A DNA stretch of 64,000 nucleotides from Chelonoidis abingdonii (Eukaryota > Chordata > Testudines > Testudinidae), in assembly GCF_003597395.2 (NCBI RefSeq), contig NC_133771.1:48894834-48958833 (forward strand). Reading direction: 5' to 3'. Positions within the stretch are counted from its first letter, which is position 1, and the number at the start of each line of letters is the position of its first letter. This document shows, piece after piece, positions 45,590-56,920 of the stretch. The translations under genes were made by a program, and so were the position numbers. The notes under the pieces are model-generated. The model did not search any database, was not told the DNA's origin, and saw only the letters and a list, made by a program, of their open reading frames with translations.

Positions 45590-45864
45590 GTCCAGAGAGA
45601 ATTAAGGGATCCAGATGCCTCCTTCCCCCATACCCTGAACCCCTCATTTCTGGTCCCACCCTACAGCCTGCACCCCCAGCCAGAGCCCTCACCGCCCCCA
45701 CATCCCAACCTCCTGTCCCAGACTCAAGCCCCCTCCCATAGCCCAAACCCCTCAACCCCAGGCTTGCCCTAGACACTGCATCCCCAGCCAGAACCCTCAC
45801 CCCAACCCACTGTCCCAGGGCAAGGGTTTTCGGTTTTTTGCAATCAGAAAGTTGGCAACCCTAT
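45590..45864. mobile_element. Partial hAT-like element with C-rich interior
   Basis: The right end '...tcagaaagttggcaacccta' resembles the terminus of a reptile hAT family (complement TAGGGTTGCCAACTTTCTGA). It is preceded by a C-rich minisatellite ('cacccccagccagagccctc'). No matching left end or duplication was found, so it is 5'-incomplete. Confidence 0.5.
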
Positions 45865-46293
45865 CCTCTAGCAAATGTTATAAGGCCCATCAATGTGAGG
45901 CTACCCCTTCTTGCAGTTAACTAATCCACAGGAGATGCATACATTGAGACAGCAGTTATACCTGAGCTGTACACAGGGCTTCTGGACTTTGGAGGAGAAT
46001 GGACAGGAGTTGGGAGATGCTTTCGACTACAGTAACACCTTTAAGGGATAAAGTTTCGTGGGTGATATTTTGGTCCCTTTGAAGTCTATGGCAAAACTCT
46101 CATTGATTTCGATGGAGCCAGACTTTCAACTTGCATTTAGAAAATGTAAAGTTTTAAAGATTTTGATGTTAATAAAAGGCATCGACATTCTGTGTTCTTT
46201 TCTGTGGTTTCTTTAATCTGCTGTGCCCCCTCTCCATGCCCTATGATTCCCTGCATCTTTTCCTTTAATGGCCTCCAGTTTCCTGACCAGTGT
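45865..46293. other. No feature recognised
   Basis: Unique sequence. Confidence 0.35.
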
Positions 46294-46689
46294 GTCTACC
46301 CTAGGGGTCGGCAACCTATGGCACGTGTGCCAAAGACGGCACGTGAGCCGATTTTTAATGGCACACTGCGGCCTGCCAAGACTCCAGTGTGCCATTAAAA
46401 ATCCTGCTGGCTCGGCAGGTCGCAGAGTCCGCACTTCCAGGCCGGAGCATCTGGCTGAGGGCAGCAAGCCGCAGGCTCCTTCCCCACCTTCCCCTGGAGC
46501 CCTGCCACCACATGCGTAGCGTTCTGGAGGCCAGGGCTGTGCACGCCCGCGGGGCAGTGTTTGGCTCCACGGGAAGAGGAAGATGCTCCCCACTCATCCA
46601 GAGCCCTGCCACCACATGCACAGTGCTCTGAGGGGCGGGGCTGCATGCTCCCATGAGGAAGCATATCTGGCTCTGCTTGGAGCCTCATG

Positions 46690-47250
46690 GTAAGGGGTCC
46701 AGGGCCAGGAGGGTTGGATAAAGGGGGGTCAATCAGGGGACAGGGAGCAGGGTGGGTTGGATAAGGGGTGGGATCCCAAGGTGGGGGTGGCAAGGGCATG
46801 GGAGTCCCAGCGTCTGTTAGAGGGTGGGAGGGTGGATAGGGGTCAGGGCAGTCAGGGGACAAGGAGAAAGGAGGATATGGGGGGGACAGTTGGGGGGGGT
46901 CTCTGGAGGGGGTGGTCAAGGGACAAGGAGCTGGGGGAATTGGATGAGTTGGGAGTTCTGGGGGGGTGCTGTCAGGAGGCAGGAGTATGGAAAGGGGTTG
47001 GGGCAGGCAGGGAGTGGGGTGTATGGGTCCAGAGTTCTGAGGGTCCTGTCAGGGGGCGAGGAGCAGTTGGATAGGCATGGGAGTCCAGGGGGTCTGTCTG
47101 GGGGCAGGGATGTGGATAAGGGTCGGGGCAGTCAGGGGACAGTCAGGGAACAAGGAGCAGGGAGGCTTGGATAGGGTCCTGGGGGGCAGTTAGGGGCAGG
47201 GTTCCCAGGAGGAGGTAGTCAGAGAACAGGGAGCAGTGGGGTTGGGAGTA
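46690..47250. repeat. G-rich minisatellite in the hAT
   Basis: Degenerate units with 'gtcaggggacagggagcagg' and 'ggttggataagggg', roughly 60-75 bp, match the vocabulary of the 16.4-16.8 kb minisatellite. Long Gly/Arg-rich or Pro-rich frames on either strand are by-products. Confidence 0.7.
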
Positions 47251-47269
47251 CTGGGCGGGTCAGTCACCC

Positions 47270-47690
47270 AGCCCTCTGCCCTGAGCACTGCACCCCCACA
47301 GGCACCTTCCCTGAGCCCCATACCTCCCTCATATGCACCCAGTCCTCTGTTGACTCCTTCACCCCCCCCCCACACCAACCCTTACTCTGGCATCCCCACA
47401 CATACCCAGCCCCCCCACCCTGATACCTGCACCCCCCTCAATGCCCCCAGCCCTCTGCCCTGACTCTTGCACATCCCCACATCCCCAGCCCCCCCCAACA
47501 TCCCATGCACCCTGCACATCCCCACCCTGAGTACCAAACGGGAGCTCCTGCATCCCCCCTCACATTCCCACCTGCACCCCTCACACCAAATGGGAGCTGC
47601 CCAGGTAAGTGCCCCCACACCCAAACCTTCTGCCCCAACCCTGAGCCCCCTCCCTCATTGTAGCTCCTGGCCAGACCCTTAACCCCCAGC
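47270..47690. repeat. C-rich minisatellite in the hAT
   Basis: Runs of short units such as 'cagccctctgccctgac' and 'tgcacccccct' alternate on the plus strand. Purine/pyrimidine asymmetry switches at about 47260, where the G-rich array meets this C-rich one. Confidence 0.65.
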
Positions 47691-48286
47691 CATGGGCTCA
47701 GTGCACTCCCACCCTCAGCTCAGTGCAGAGAGAGGAAGAGAATGGGCCAGAACCAGGGAGAAGGCCTGTATGTGTGCAGGGCCGGGACCCCAGACTGGCA
47801 GTGGGCTGAGCGGGTCCGGCAGCCGGGATCCCGGCTGGCAGAAGCCGGCAGATGGAACTGCTGAGCAGCAGTGGGCTGAGCCGCTCAGCCCACTGCAGGT
47901 CTGGGGTCCCGGCTACCGGCCCCACACAGCCTGCTGCCAGTCTGGGGTTCTGGCTGCTGGACCCTTCCCAGCTGGGGTCCCGGCTGCAGGCCCCGCTCAG
48001 CCAACTGTCGGCCTAGGTGAACAGAACCCCAGACCAGCAGCAGGCTGAGCAGGCTGGCAGTGTAAGATCAACAATTTAATTTTAAATGAAGCTTCTTAAA
48101 CATTTTGAAAACTTTGTTTATTTTACAATACAACACTAGTTTAGTTATATAATATATAGATTTGGAGAGAGAAGACCTTCTAAAAAACATTGAAATGTAT
48201 TACCGGCACGCAAAACCTTAAATTAGAGTGAATAAATGAAGACTCAGCACATCACTTCTGAAAGTTTACCAACTCCTGTTCAACCC

Positions 48287-49191
48287 TCTCTCACAGAACC
48301 TACTTCCCACAAAGCTACACTATTGCTCTGCAGAAAATAAAGCCTCCAAATCGTCTCGTCACATGCCCTCAAATCCAGGTCTCTTTTAGTACACTACACT
48401 CCTCTATATCTGTGTGACCTAGAACATACCATGCACGACAGGAGAGGAGCAAAAGGGCACAAAAATCAAAATTACTGTGTCCTTCCACTTTTAGACACAC
48501 CCACATTTTTGGTCATTATTTACGCACCCTGGCCAACATGTCAGGGTTTCTGCAACCTTATTTTCCTTTTCCCTCTCTCCACGCCCAAAAAAGAGCAAGA
48601 CAGCAGTCAAAGGCTAGGTTACTATGGCTGTAGAGCAAAAGTTCCAAGCAGTGTTAATTCAGAAAAACTCTGGTAACCAATAGGGTCCATTTGCCATTTC
48701 CTTTGTTCTTCTGGGCGTAGGCACTTCCTGACTAGACAGAAGCAGAAAAAGTACACGCTTCCTTTTCTAGTGCCTCCTTATTATATCCCAGCTCTGATGA
48801 ATCCTGAATTAGCCCTTCCCCAGCCAGCTTTACTACTGAGAATGTACCTCCATTCATGATCTCTATCATTCCTCCAGTGAACCATCTGGTAAATCCAGGC
48901 ACCTCTAGTCAAGAGTAGCAAAACAAATATAGTGTTTTATCCAAGCCATTTTGAATATTTGATACAAAAACATGGCTAAGATTCTCAAAGAGGCAGAGAC
49001 ACCTAAAAACTCCTAGTTGCTGCAAGTCAGTGTAATGCCACTGAAGCAAATGGAGCCCCCTAGTGGCTGTCTACTCCCACTCCCATTACCCATTGACTCC
49101 CAGCTCTCCTTTATGGTACGCTGAATGGTGACAGATGTACAGACCAGGAGATAGGAAATGAAGAAGAGAGAGCACATGATGTTGAGAGCAA
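48287..49191. other. No gene; small palindromic trace and CTCF-like motif near 49060
   Basis: At about 48970-49070 'aagattctcaaagaggcaga' through 'actgaagcaaatggagcccc' looks like part of a small reptile MITE. Nothing else is supported. Confidence 0.4.
49053..49066 (-). promoter_or_regulatory. Candidate CTCF core motif
   Basis: The plus strand reads GAGCCCCCTAGTGG, complement CCACTAGGGGGCTC, a close match to the CTCF core. It lies in or next to a MITE-like trace, which is a known route for spreading such motifs. Confidence 0.35.
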
Positions 49192-49385
49192 GGATGGTCC
49201 AGTGGTTATAATACTGGTCTGGGACTCAAAAAATCCAGGTTGAACTTCCTGTGTGATTTAGGATTAGGCACTCTGTACTTCCATTCCTCCTCTGTAATAT
49301 GGGGACAGTGGTAATAATGCTTCCCTGCTTGTCTGCTCTGAAGAGAGGTTCTCAGATAGTGTGCTAATGGGCATTATATAAATAC
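49192..49385 (+). mobile_element. MIR/CORE-SINE with tRNA-like head
   Basis: The head 'tggtccagtggttataatac' (box A-like) and 'aggttgaacttcc' (box B-like) are followed by 'cattcctcctctgtaatatg', 'gggacagtggtaataatgc' and 'gcattatataaatac'. This is the fullest MIR-type copy in the window. Confidence 0.65.
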
Positions 49386-49998
49386 ATGAAATACTGAATT
49401 GGAAGGAGGAATGCAGAAAGGAAAAGAGTGAAAGAGAAATACAGCACACAGAAGCTTAAAAAAAGGAAGAGAAGAAAATTAGGATGTAAAAAAATAAGGA
49501 ATGGGGAAAGACCTCAATGAGTCAGAATTAAAATAAAAAGTAGTATCTTTGTGATATGAAGAGAGAGAAAAATAAAAATAGTGTTTTTTTTATTAAAAAA
49601 AAAAACAAAACAAAAAATGGACAGCTTCTGACAAGATGCAAAGCCTTGAGGGAAAAAGATGTTCACTGAATAAACTTCTATGGCCTGTTTTACACAAAAG
49701 ACTAGATGTTACATCAGGCCTTGAAGTCTATTGCAAAAAAAGAAGATGTAAGCTTTGTTAATATTTGCTTGAAAGATGTTTTTTAAACCTTTATCATGTT
49801 ATACTAACATCCCCAATGCTGCCTGAAAACTGAAAAAAAACCAGACAGTCCACCCAGCAGAGATATGGAAAACACCCCCTCTCTCCCCCGCCACACAGAA
49901 ATACCACCACTACTTCCCTCCCAAGCAAGAAAAAAAAAACTTTCCTTCATTCTTCTGTTACATACCCAAATCCATCTCATGCTGCTACGGGAGGGCTG
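49386..49998. other. No feature recognised; A-rich
   Basis: A-rich tract around 49570-49620, otherwise unique. Confidence 0.4.
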
Positions 49999-50006
49999 GT
50001 GGTAAC

Positions 50007-50356
50007 CAGGGCCAGCTCTACATTTTTCGTCACCCCAAGCAGTGCACCGAATTGCCACCACGGGCGGCGAGGGTAGTCCGTGTGTCCTTAGGGCTGCAGG
50101 TGTGTTTCCGCTGAGGCAGCAATTCAGCGGCCGCTTCTATGTTTACCTGAAGCCACCACGGACAGCTAAACATAGAAACTGCTGCCAAATTGCTGCCGCC
50201 ACAGAAACTCACGTGCCACCCTAAGGGCACACGGACTGCCGCCGCCATGATGGCAATTCAGTGCACTGCTTGGGAGCAAAACAAGAGGGACTGCCGCCCC
50301 TTGCAGAATGCCGCCCCAAGCACCTGCTTGGAATGCTGGTGCCTGGAGCCGGCCTG
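50007..50356. mobile_element. hAT MITE, 350 bp
   Basis: Termini CAGGGCCAGCTCTA and, as complement, CAGGCCGGCTCCA. A perfect 8-bp duplication GTGGTAAC lies at 49999-50006 and 50357-50364. The interior contains inverted blocks 'gtgtgtccttagggct' / 'gccaccctaagggcacac' and 'ttctatgtttacctg' / 'ctaaacatagaaactg', giving a fold-back structure. Confidence 0.87.
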
Positions 50357-50389
50357 GTGGTAACATAACAATGCCAGAGAATGAAGGTC

Positions 50390-51397
50390 TGTGGTAATCG
50401 TCTCCAGTCCCAAACCTGGACTTTAGCGTCCCAGACCTGGGACCTTACCTGAAACTCCCCCAAGCTCACTACCAACTTGGATATTCTCGCTGCCACCAGG
50501 TCAGGAATTATAGGGCCTGACCCCCCTTTCCTCTCTCTGGTGTCTCCAAACCCTTCTTGGGGGACCCCAAGACCAACCCTGGTCTCTCTCTCTCTCCTTC
50601 CCAGCTTCCCCCCTTCTGGGTTAGCCGGTGCAATGCTATACTTCATCCTTGAAACAACCAGAGAGCAATCTAGCTTCCCCCGAGCTAGGCATTCACCTAG
50701 TCAGCTCACACAAGAGATTCCCCCCTTTGTCCTGCAGCCTTTCCGCCCGGACAATAGAAGGTAAGACACAGAGTTTGGCTTTTCCCTCCCCCTCTGCCTC
50801 ACTAGGAAAGAAACTTCCACAAGGTTAAAAAGAAAACTTTATAGAAAAAAAAAGAAAGAAAATATAAAACAATATCTTGCATTAAGAAACTCAATACAGC
50901 TCTGCTATAACAGAAAATATGAATAAACAGTCTGATTAAAAGAAGCCGATTAAACCAGTCCAACAATCCACTATACAATTCAAACATAACAAGCCATCAT
51001 AGCGAGTTATTCTTGCTTTTCTTTGTACTCACAGGATGTTAGGAGAAACTTTGAGATATAATGGAGTTAGGATCAAAAGCTGTCCCTCACCGCGAGGAAG
51101 CAAAAGACACCTCAATCCAACATCTGGTACATACAACACAAGAAGCTCTTCAAATAGCGAATTACGTTGCTTCCTTTGACGTCACAGATGTTTAGGAGAA
51201 ACTTTGAGATGATGAGATAATAGAAGGAAACTGATTTACTCATAGCCGAGAAGAACAACAGAAAGACCTCCGATAACGAATGCCCCGGCCCCTGACTAGA
51301 ACAATCATGATTGGCCTGATCTGGTGACATAGTGTTTGTTATCCGCTTGGCCAGGTAAAAGAAACTTAACCCTTACCTTACCTATCTACTTATGACA
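50390..51397 (-). mobile_element. Solo LTR, family TGTCATAAACAG (divergent), copy 5
   Basis: On the plus strand it begins TGTGGTAATCGTCTCC and ends CTACTTATGACA; inside, 'ccaggtaaaagaaacttaac' echoes the family head. A perfect 5-bp duplication AGGTC lies at 50385-50389 and 51398-51402. At 1008 bp it is the longest and most divergent member. It contains a direct repeat 'ggagaaactttgagat' at about 51042 and 51192, and no coding interior. Confidence 0.85.
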
Positions 51398-51402
51398 AGG
51401 TC

Positions 51403-51774
51403 ATTTACCATATTGATAACAGCCCGAAGCTGGATTTGGATGAAAGAGAAATACAATTGTGTTTTATGTCTATGGGTGAAAAAATTATTTTACTTTGGGA
51501 GGGAAGGCAGGAGACAGAATTGAAGGACAGAGCAGTAAAGATAAAAAAAAATGGCATACATTAGCCCCTGAGATAGAGCACACAGTTTCCCTATCAGGAT
51601 TGATGCTGGCAACACTGGGTTGAGAATAGAGATGGTTAGGAATTTTGTTGATTACTCTTTTTAACTGAAAAATGCCATTTTGTTGAAACTGGTGTTTGTT
51701 TGAGGAAAGGGTCAGTTTTGACTAAACTTCTATTGGGAAATGTTCAGGTCCAAAATGGAATTTTTGGTCAAAAG
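51403..51774. other. Unclassified; possible dispersed repeat from 51640
   Basis: 'gaaaaatgccattttgttga' and nearby blocks resemble the loosely defined repeat at 36951 and 58320. Confidence 0.3.
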
Positions 51775-51880
51775 AGGGACCAGGGATTTGAATCTAAGTT
51801 GCCCATGTTCTGGGTGAGTGCCTTAACCTTATGGGTATTGGCTATTCTGGCAGTCTCTTTCTCTCAGGATCTTTGAAAGA
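51775..51880 (-). mobile_element. tRNA-derived SINE head, fragment
   Basis: Complement reads '...ataaggttaaggcactcacc...' (box A-like) then '...agattcaaatccctgg' (box B-like), the spacing of a pol III promoter. No intact tRNA cloverleaf or other SINE parts were identified. Confidence 0.45.
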
Positions 51881-53597
51881 TCTCAGGTTTGTCCTGATGC
51901 CAAATAGGATAGGTTTTTTTAAATCACTATTAATTTTGCAGAACAGGAAAACCATTGAGAATGGGGTGGAATCCCCAGCCCTAGTTGAGAATGGGGTGGA
52001 GCAGTCTAATATTAAATACTGAATTACTTTAAATAGTGAATAATGTGGGTCTAACTTCTTAATTTTTCTCATTATTTCCTGGTCCCATAAGAGCTCAAAT
52101 ACCTCTGTAGGATAACTATTGGCAATGCTGCTTGTTTAATAGCAACCACTTTTCTAGTAAAGGATCTGCATGAGTTACCTGAAGGCTGAACATAAATACC
52201 CCTTGTAACTTCAAGTATTCTAGATACCAAAATATTCTGCTTCTTTCAATTACATTAAGAAACGCTTTTGTTGAAGTCTCTTTACTGACCAGCATCAAGA
52301 TATATACGACTGCTCCCAGGAACATTTATCTATAAAGGGACATACCTATGTTACAGTTTAACTCTGAAAGTGTCATACCTGCTTAGCATTCTCATCTAAA
52401 AACTGAGCTGACCAAAGAATTCATAGCAAAAATTCATGCATAGAAAGAATCTAAGTTCATAGAATTCCATGTGAGCAGCTTACTTTATTTGTTGACTAAC
52501 AAATGATTTCTTACAGCATATCACGTAATATACCATATGGAAGAGCCCATAGAGCTATGACTTTTGCCTAATCTCATATTACAAGGGGCTATAGTCACTT
52601 GGCAAGTGTTTCAACACTTACATGACTCTTTCATGGAAAGTTAGCACAGGATTTTAGGAGTCTTTTTAAGTCCTTTGCAGAAGCCTTAAATTTATAATTA
52701 TAAAAATATTTCATGCATGTTTCCCCCTAATGCATTCCAAGTACTACAAAGTCAAGGCAAGGGGCAGATCTTAATGGTAATGATTTGAAATATGCTTAAT
52801 AAAAGCCCTAAATAACAAAATCAAACTTTTTTACATATGGTAACTAAAGGTTTCTTTTATACACTAGCATCAACTTCACCAATATTATTATAATCCATTG
52901 TAGTCTCATATGCTGGTATGTTTGCTCCTGATAGCATATAGAAAAAACACTACAACTAGATATTCATTTTCCAACATGTTCAGATGATGTAAGGGTCTGC
53001 CAAGAGGCAACAACAAAGAGGAAAGTTCACCACAGGCTCATGATTGAACATAAAACCACTGTCTCCACATTCTGTAGTGTTTTATTGGAGAGTTTCTGCT
53101 ACTAACTCAGAATACTAAATATAAATTTGGCAACAGTCTCTAGTTGCCTTAATAGAAAAGGGGGAAAAAACCCAAACTCACCTGTTACTACAGAGGTCCT
53201 TACTCTAGTATCTAATCAGCACAACACACTAGCCTCCAGCTCTCTTCTCTGACTGCATAATACCCTTCTAAATTGGCTCAAGTGTGCTAAATCAGCTCCC
53301 AGCTGGCAGTGCATTCTTGATCTGCCACAGAATCCTGGCTGGAAATTAACCCCTCAGGCTTCATGGCATTTGCAGGGTTGGCAACAGCTCCTTTTAGGGA
53401 CACCACCAGGGTGAGCATAGTAAAGCCTGCAGTATCACCTCCAGGAGCCATCAAAAGCCAGTCATCATTATCAAATTTGTCTCCAAAAGTGCTGCCTGAT
53501 CATCAAATGTCTTTTTTGTATTTGTCCACCCACCCTAAAATCAGGCCATCATAAAAGTGAGTTGTGATACAACATGGGATAATGTACTTCTATCAGT
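51881..53597. other. No feature recognised
   Basis: Unique AT-rich sequence. Confidence 0.45.
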
Positions 53598-53605
53598 GTC
53601 CTAAC

Positions 53606-54865
53606 CAGGGCTGGTGCAACCATTTAGGTGGACTAGGCGGTTGCCTAAGGCGCCAAGATTTGGGGGCGCCAAGAAACGGCACCCCAAAATTTTTTTTTAA
53701 ATAGTTGAGCAGCCACTGCTGCTGAGACAGAGAGGGAGTCTGAGCTGCTGGCGGCAGTGGCAGCTGGCGGACCAGGGCCCCCCTGGGTCAGGGCACCACC
53801 GCGGCAGCCGGCGGACCAGGGCCCCCCTGGGTCAGGGTACCACCGCGGCAGCCGGCAGCCCAAGGGGTCCCCTGGGTCAGGGCGCCGCTGCAGCAGCCCA
53901 GAGGTTCGGGCTGCCGGTGGCGCGCTGACCCACGGGAATCCCTGGGCTGCAGGCAGAGGCTCAGAATCCCTCTCCCTCCCAGAGCAGGGGCTCCAGCCCA
54001 TGCCATTTTTCTCATTGCCGGTGGGGGCACCGGCGGCTGGGCAGAGCTGTGCAGCTCTGCTTAGGGCACGTGGCAGAAGCCCTGAGAGGGCAGCACGACA
54101 CCAGGGCTTCTGAAGGAAAGCGGGGGCTGCTCCCTGGCTCAGCCTCCATGTCAGCCTCAGCGAGGGGCACGGAGAAGAAAAGAGCCTCAGAGATGGTCTG
54201 ATGGAGCAGAGGAAGAAAGAGGACCCTGATGCTCATGCGTTGGGCAAGGTAAGCAAGTGCTTCCCCACACTTGGCCTCAAGTGCCTGTGCTCCTGTCCCC
54301 TTGGTCCTTGGCTGGTCCCTGCTCCTGCTCCCCTTGTGCCTGGATGGCTGGAGAGAACAGCAGCCTGCAGAGCTGAGCTGCATCAGTGCCCCCAGGCACC
54401 CCCCTGACCCCATTCCCCCCACAGCCCTGACCCCCAGTTCCGAGCCCAGTCCCTCTGAGCTGGAAACCCCAGACCCCATCCTCGCCCCCAGCCCTGACTG
54501 CCAGCTGAAGATAGTGCCTAACATATTATTGCCTTCGCATCCTTTGACTCTCCATTTCTGTGCCAGTGGAGCGAAGCTTCTCGAAGCTCAAGTTGATAAA
54601 AACATACATGCGAACATCAATGTTGCAACAAAGACTTGTTGGGCTATCTACCTTGTCACTAGAACATGACATTGCTCACAGCATTGACTTGGAGGAACTT
54701 GTTTCTACATTTGCTAAACTTAAAGCGCGGAAACATAAATTCTAAATTATAACATGTTACTCTGTGACCGTGTATTGTGTATAATATATGTGATTTGGGG
54801 GGCGGGGGGCAGGGCACAAGATGGAAGTTTCGCGTAGGGCGCAAAATATCCTTGCACCGGCCCTG
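53606..54865 (+). mobile_element. hAT element, 1260 bp, internally deleted relative of an autonomous copy
   Basis: Termini CAGGGCTGGTGCAA and, as complement, CAGGGCCGGTGCAA. A perfect 8-bp duplication GTCCTAAC lies at 53598-53605 and 54866-54873. The left half is GC-rich with about three tandem units around 'gaccagggcccccctgggtc' (53765-53900). The right end retains the last part of a transposase gene, giving the plus orientation. Confidence 0.9.
54490..54745 (+). pseudogene. hAT transposase C-terminal dimerisation domain, remnant
   Basis: The frame at 54560-54745 reads VERSFSKLKLIKTYMRTSMLQQRLVGLSTLSLEHDIAHS..., matching the hAT family dimerisation motif (ERSFSKLK...R..M.Q.RL.GL..L..E) found in ZMYM1-like or 'zinc finger MYM'-like turtle transposases. 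Just upstream, 54490-54560 continues the homology in another frame ('cgcatcctttgactctcc'), so a small deletion shifts the frame. The BED/zinc-finger, RNase H-like catalytic core and insertion domain are all absent. It lies about 120 bp from the right terminus of the hAT element, the expected place. It cannot transpose; domestication is unlikely because it has no start or upstream exons. Confidence 0.8.
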
Positions 54866-54873
54866 GTCCTAAC

Positions 54874-56721
54874 CATTCCTACGTTAAAGTTACCCAGTAT
54901 GTCATTAGCTCAGAGAGGGCAAAGCAAAGTTTCTTGTAAATGTCAGTTCAGCCCCTGTCTCTTAAAACATGAAAAGCAAATTAAAAGAGTTCCCCAGTTC
55001 AGTGGATTTTATATGTATTTAAAACAAGTTCTAGGGGATCATAATCACACAACCAGACTATTTTTTTGGTCTTACTTTTTTTTTCTGAGAAATATTATGA
55101 AAGGACTTACTGAATATATAAAATTTCTTTTTCAACTTTCATAAAACAAACCCCATTTGGGAGCTAGTATTTTCTTGCCAGTTTCCAATGTAGAAATTAG
55201 ATAATACTAGGCTGGGACAGTTGTTCTGATTTCTTACACTGTAGTCCAGACCTTACTCCTAGATGCCAGGATTTCCCAACACTCAGCTCTAAGACAGTTT
55301 CCATTTGCAGCTGCCATTTGGGAGGCCCAACTCCTGGTGCCAAGGGGTTAATTATCCCCTTTACAAAATGTATGACTTTGCATTTATGGACCAAAAAAAT
55401 GATACAAAATGTGTGCCACATTAGAGTTGATATGCAAACTGAAGAGCTATGACCATCTTTTCTTCCTTTACAGTATATACAGGTCACATTATATCTTCTT
55501 ATATTTTTTCTTGAGTATCTTTCTCTTTCATCTTTGAAGCTTCATGAAGAAATCCTATGGAGGTCAATTCCACCTCTCGTGGTGGTTTGAGGAATCAAGC
55601 CCCTAACTGTAGCACGGCCTTCTAGTTGCTTAATCTCCTCAGCTAGCATTGTATTTTTCCCCAAAAAAGTCTTTTCTCCAAAACATGATTTTAATCATTT
55701 TCTATTTTTGTATGATATACAATATGCAATTTTGATGTGTCACTGAGATGCCACAGATTCTCTTCATGCTTCACAAAGGACAAACTGAAAAAACCCCAAA
55801 ACAAATTGAACACAGAATGGAATTTATGAGGTTCTAAAGTTAAGGCAAATATTTTTGACCAACAATATGGATAGATTATGCCATGAAAGTCTCAAGGTTA
55901 AATCTTACGAAGGAGTCTAAACTATCATTCTTCAGCTGGAAGCAGAGTATGTACTTTCACTGGTTGCAAAAGATGATGATGTCAAAAACTGTGAGACAAC
56001 CAACTCCGAGTACACAGAGAGTACGATAATCACATGGCAGACAACAAAGCTGCTCACATAACCGTCTGAGAGTGCCAAGCAACCAATTTCTGTGAAAATA
56101 TCTTCTGACATTTGGCATTTTTGCCATCCAAAAAGAAAAAAAAGGAAGAAAGTAAAAAAGAAAAAAGTTGGAGTGATACAATATACTGGCACATCACCAA
56201 AAATGTGTTGGATTTTTTGTGTTTTTGGTTTTAATAAAAAGCACTAAATACAAATATAGTAAATATCAGGGGGAAAAAACTTGAAAGAAAAGAGAAGATG
56301 AAGAATTGCATAACAGCAGTTCAGCAACTGCTATATGGGTTTAAGTCCTCCAATTTGCAGGGAACAACTATTTAACTTTTATCCTGTGTCTGTTGACAGA
56401 GGAAAATCCCATTTCTAATGGGTTTTTCCTGTTAATTCATGTTGTTATTAATTCATCAACACACCCTTATGCATTGTAATAGTATTTGTGAAACTATTTC
56501 AGTTACATCTTATAACATGTCAAATGATTGAAAGAATGCCATAGAAGCAGCATTCCAGTACATAGTAAAATGGGCAGGAAATATTTTTTAAAGTGAATCT
56601 TTTCTAGAGTATATTTCACGTTTTCTATCTGGGAAACATCTAGATAGATTGAAAATGCAGTACAAGGTGTTACTGAAAGAGCATTATGAAATTAAAGAAG
56701 TCTTTTTTGTATCTGATGCTA
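54874..56721. other. No feature recognised
   Basis: AT-rich unique sequence. Minus-strand frames at 55932-56192 are Phe-rich because of a poly-purine run near 56130-56165. Confidence 0.45.
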
Positions 56722-56821
56722 GGTTCTGATCCAGCAAAGCACTGAAGCTCATGTTTAACTTTAAGCACAAGCAGCCATTTGAAGTCATCATGTGCGTAAG
56801 TGTTTTGCTGGATCAGGGTTC
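56722..56821. mobile_element. Small palindromic MITE
   Basis: Ends GTTCTGATCCAGCAAAGCAC and, as complement, AACCCTGATCCAGCAAAACAC form an inverted repeat of about 20 bp around a 60-bp centre. The duplication is unclear. Confidence 0.55.
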
Positions 56822-56843
56822 TAACGTGGATTTTGTTAAATAA

Positions 56844-56917
56844 GGGCCTGATGATTCAAAGCCCATTTAAGTCAATGGGAGTCTTTTCGCTGATTTCAGT
56901 GGATTTTGATCAGGCCC
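56844..56917. mobile_element. 74-bp palindromic MITE with TAA duplication
   Basis: Begins GGGCCTGATGATTCAAAG and ends TTTTGATCAGGCCC. TAA duplications lie at 56841-56843 and 56918-56920. The centre 'tcaatgggag' is typical of tiny reptile MITEs. The 3-bp TAA suggests mobilisation by a PIF/Harbinger transposase. Confidence 0.6.
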
Positions 56918-56920
56918 TAA

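Larger units (their letters stand above)
46302..48278. mobile_element. hAT element, 1977 bp, GC-rich interior
   Basis: Left end TAGGGGTCGGCAACCTATGG; right end as complement CAGGAGTTGGTAAACTTTCA. Flanks GTCTACCC (46294-46301) and TTCAACCC (48279-48286) agree at 6 of 8, fitting an old duplication. 'gtgtgccaaagacggcacg' near the left and 'taccggcacgcaaaacctt' near the right are familiar from a common turtle hAT. The middle is two minisatellites and an inverted GC-rich block. No transposase is recognised. Confidence 0.75.

Noticed and set aside
46395..47638. Several overlapping 60-170 codon frames on both strands
   Set aside because: All fall in the GC-rich minisatellites of a hAT element. Frames open on opposite strands with Gly/Arg-rich or Pro/Ser-rich products are a composition effect.
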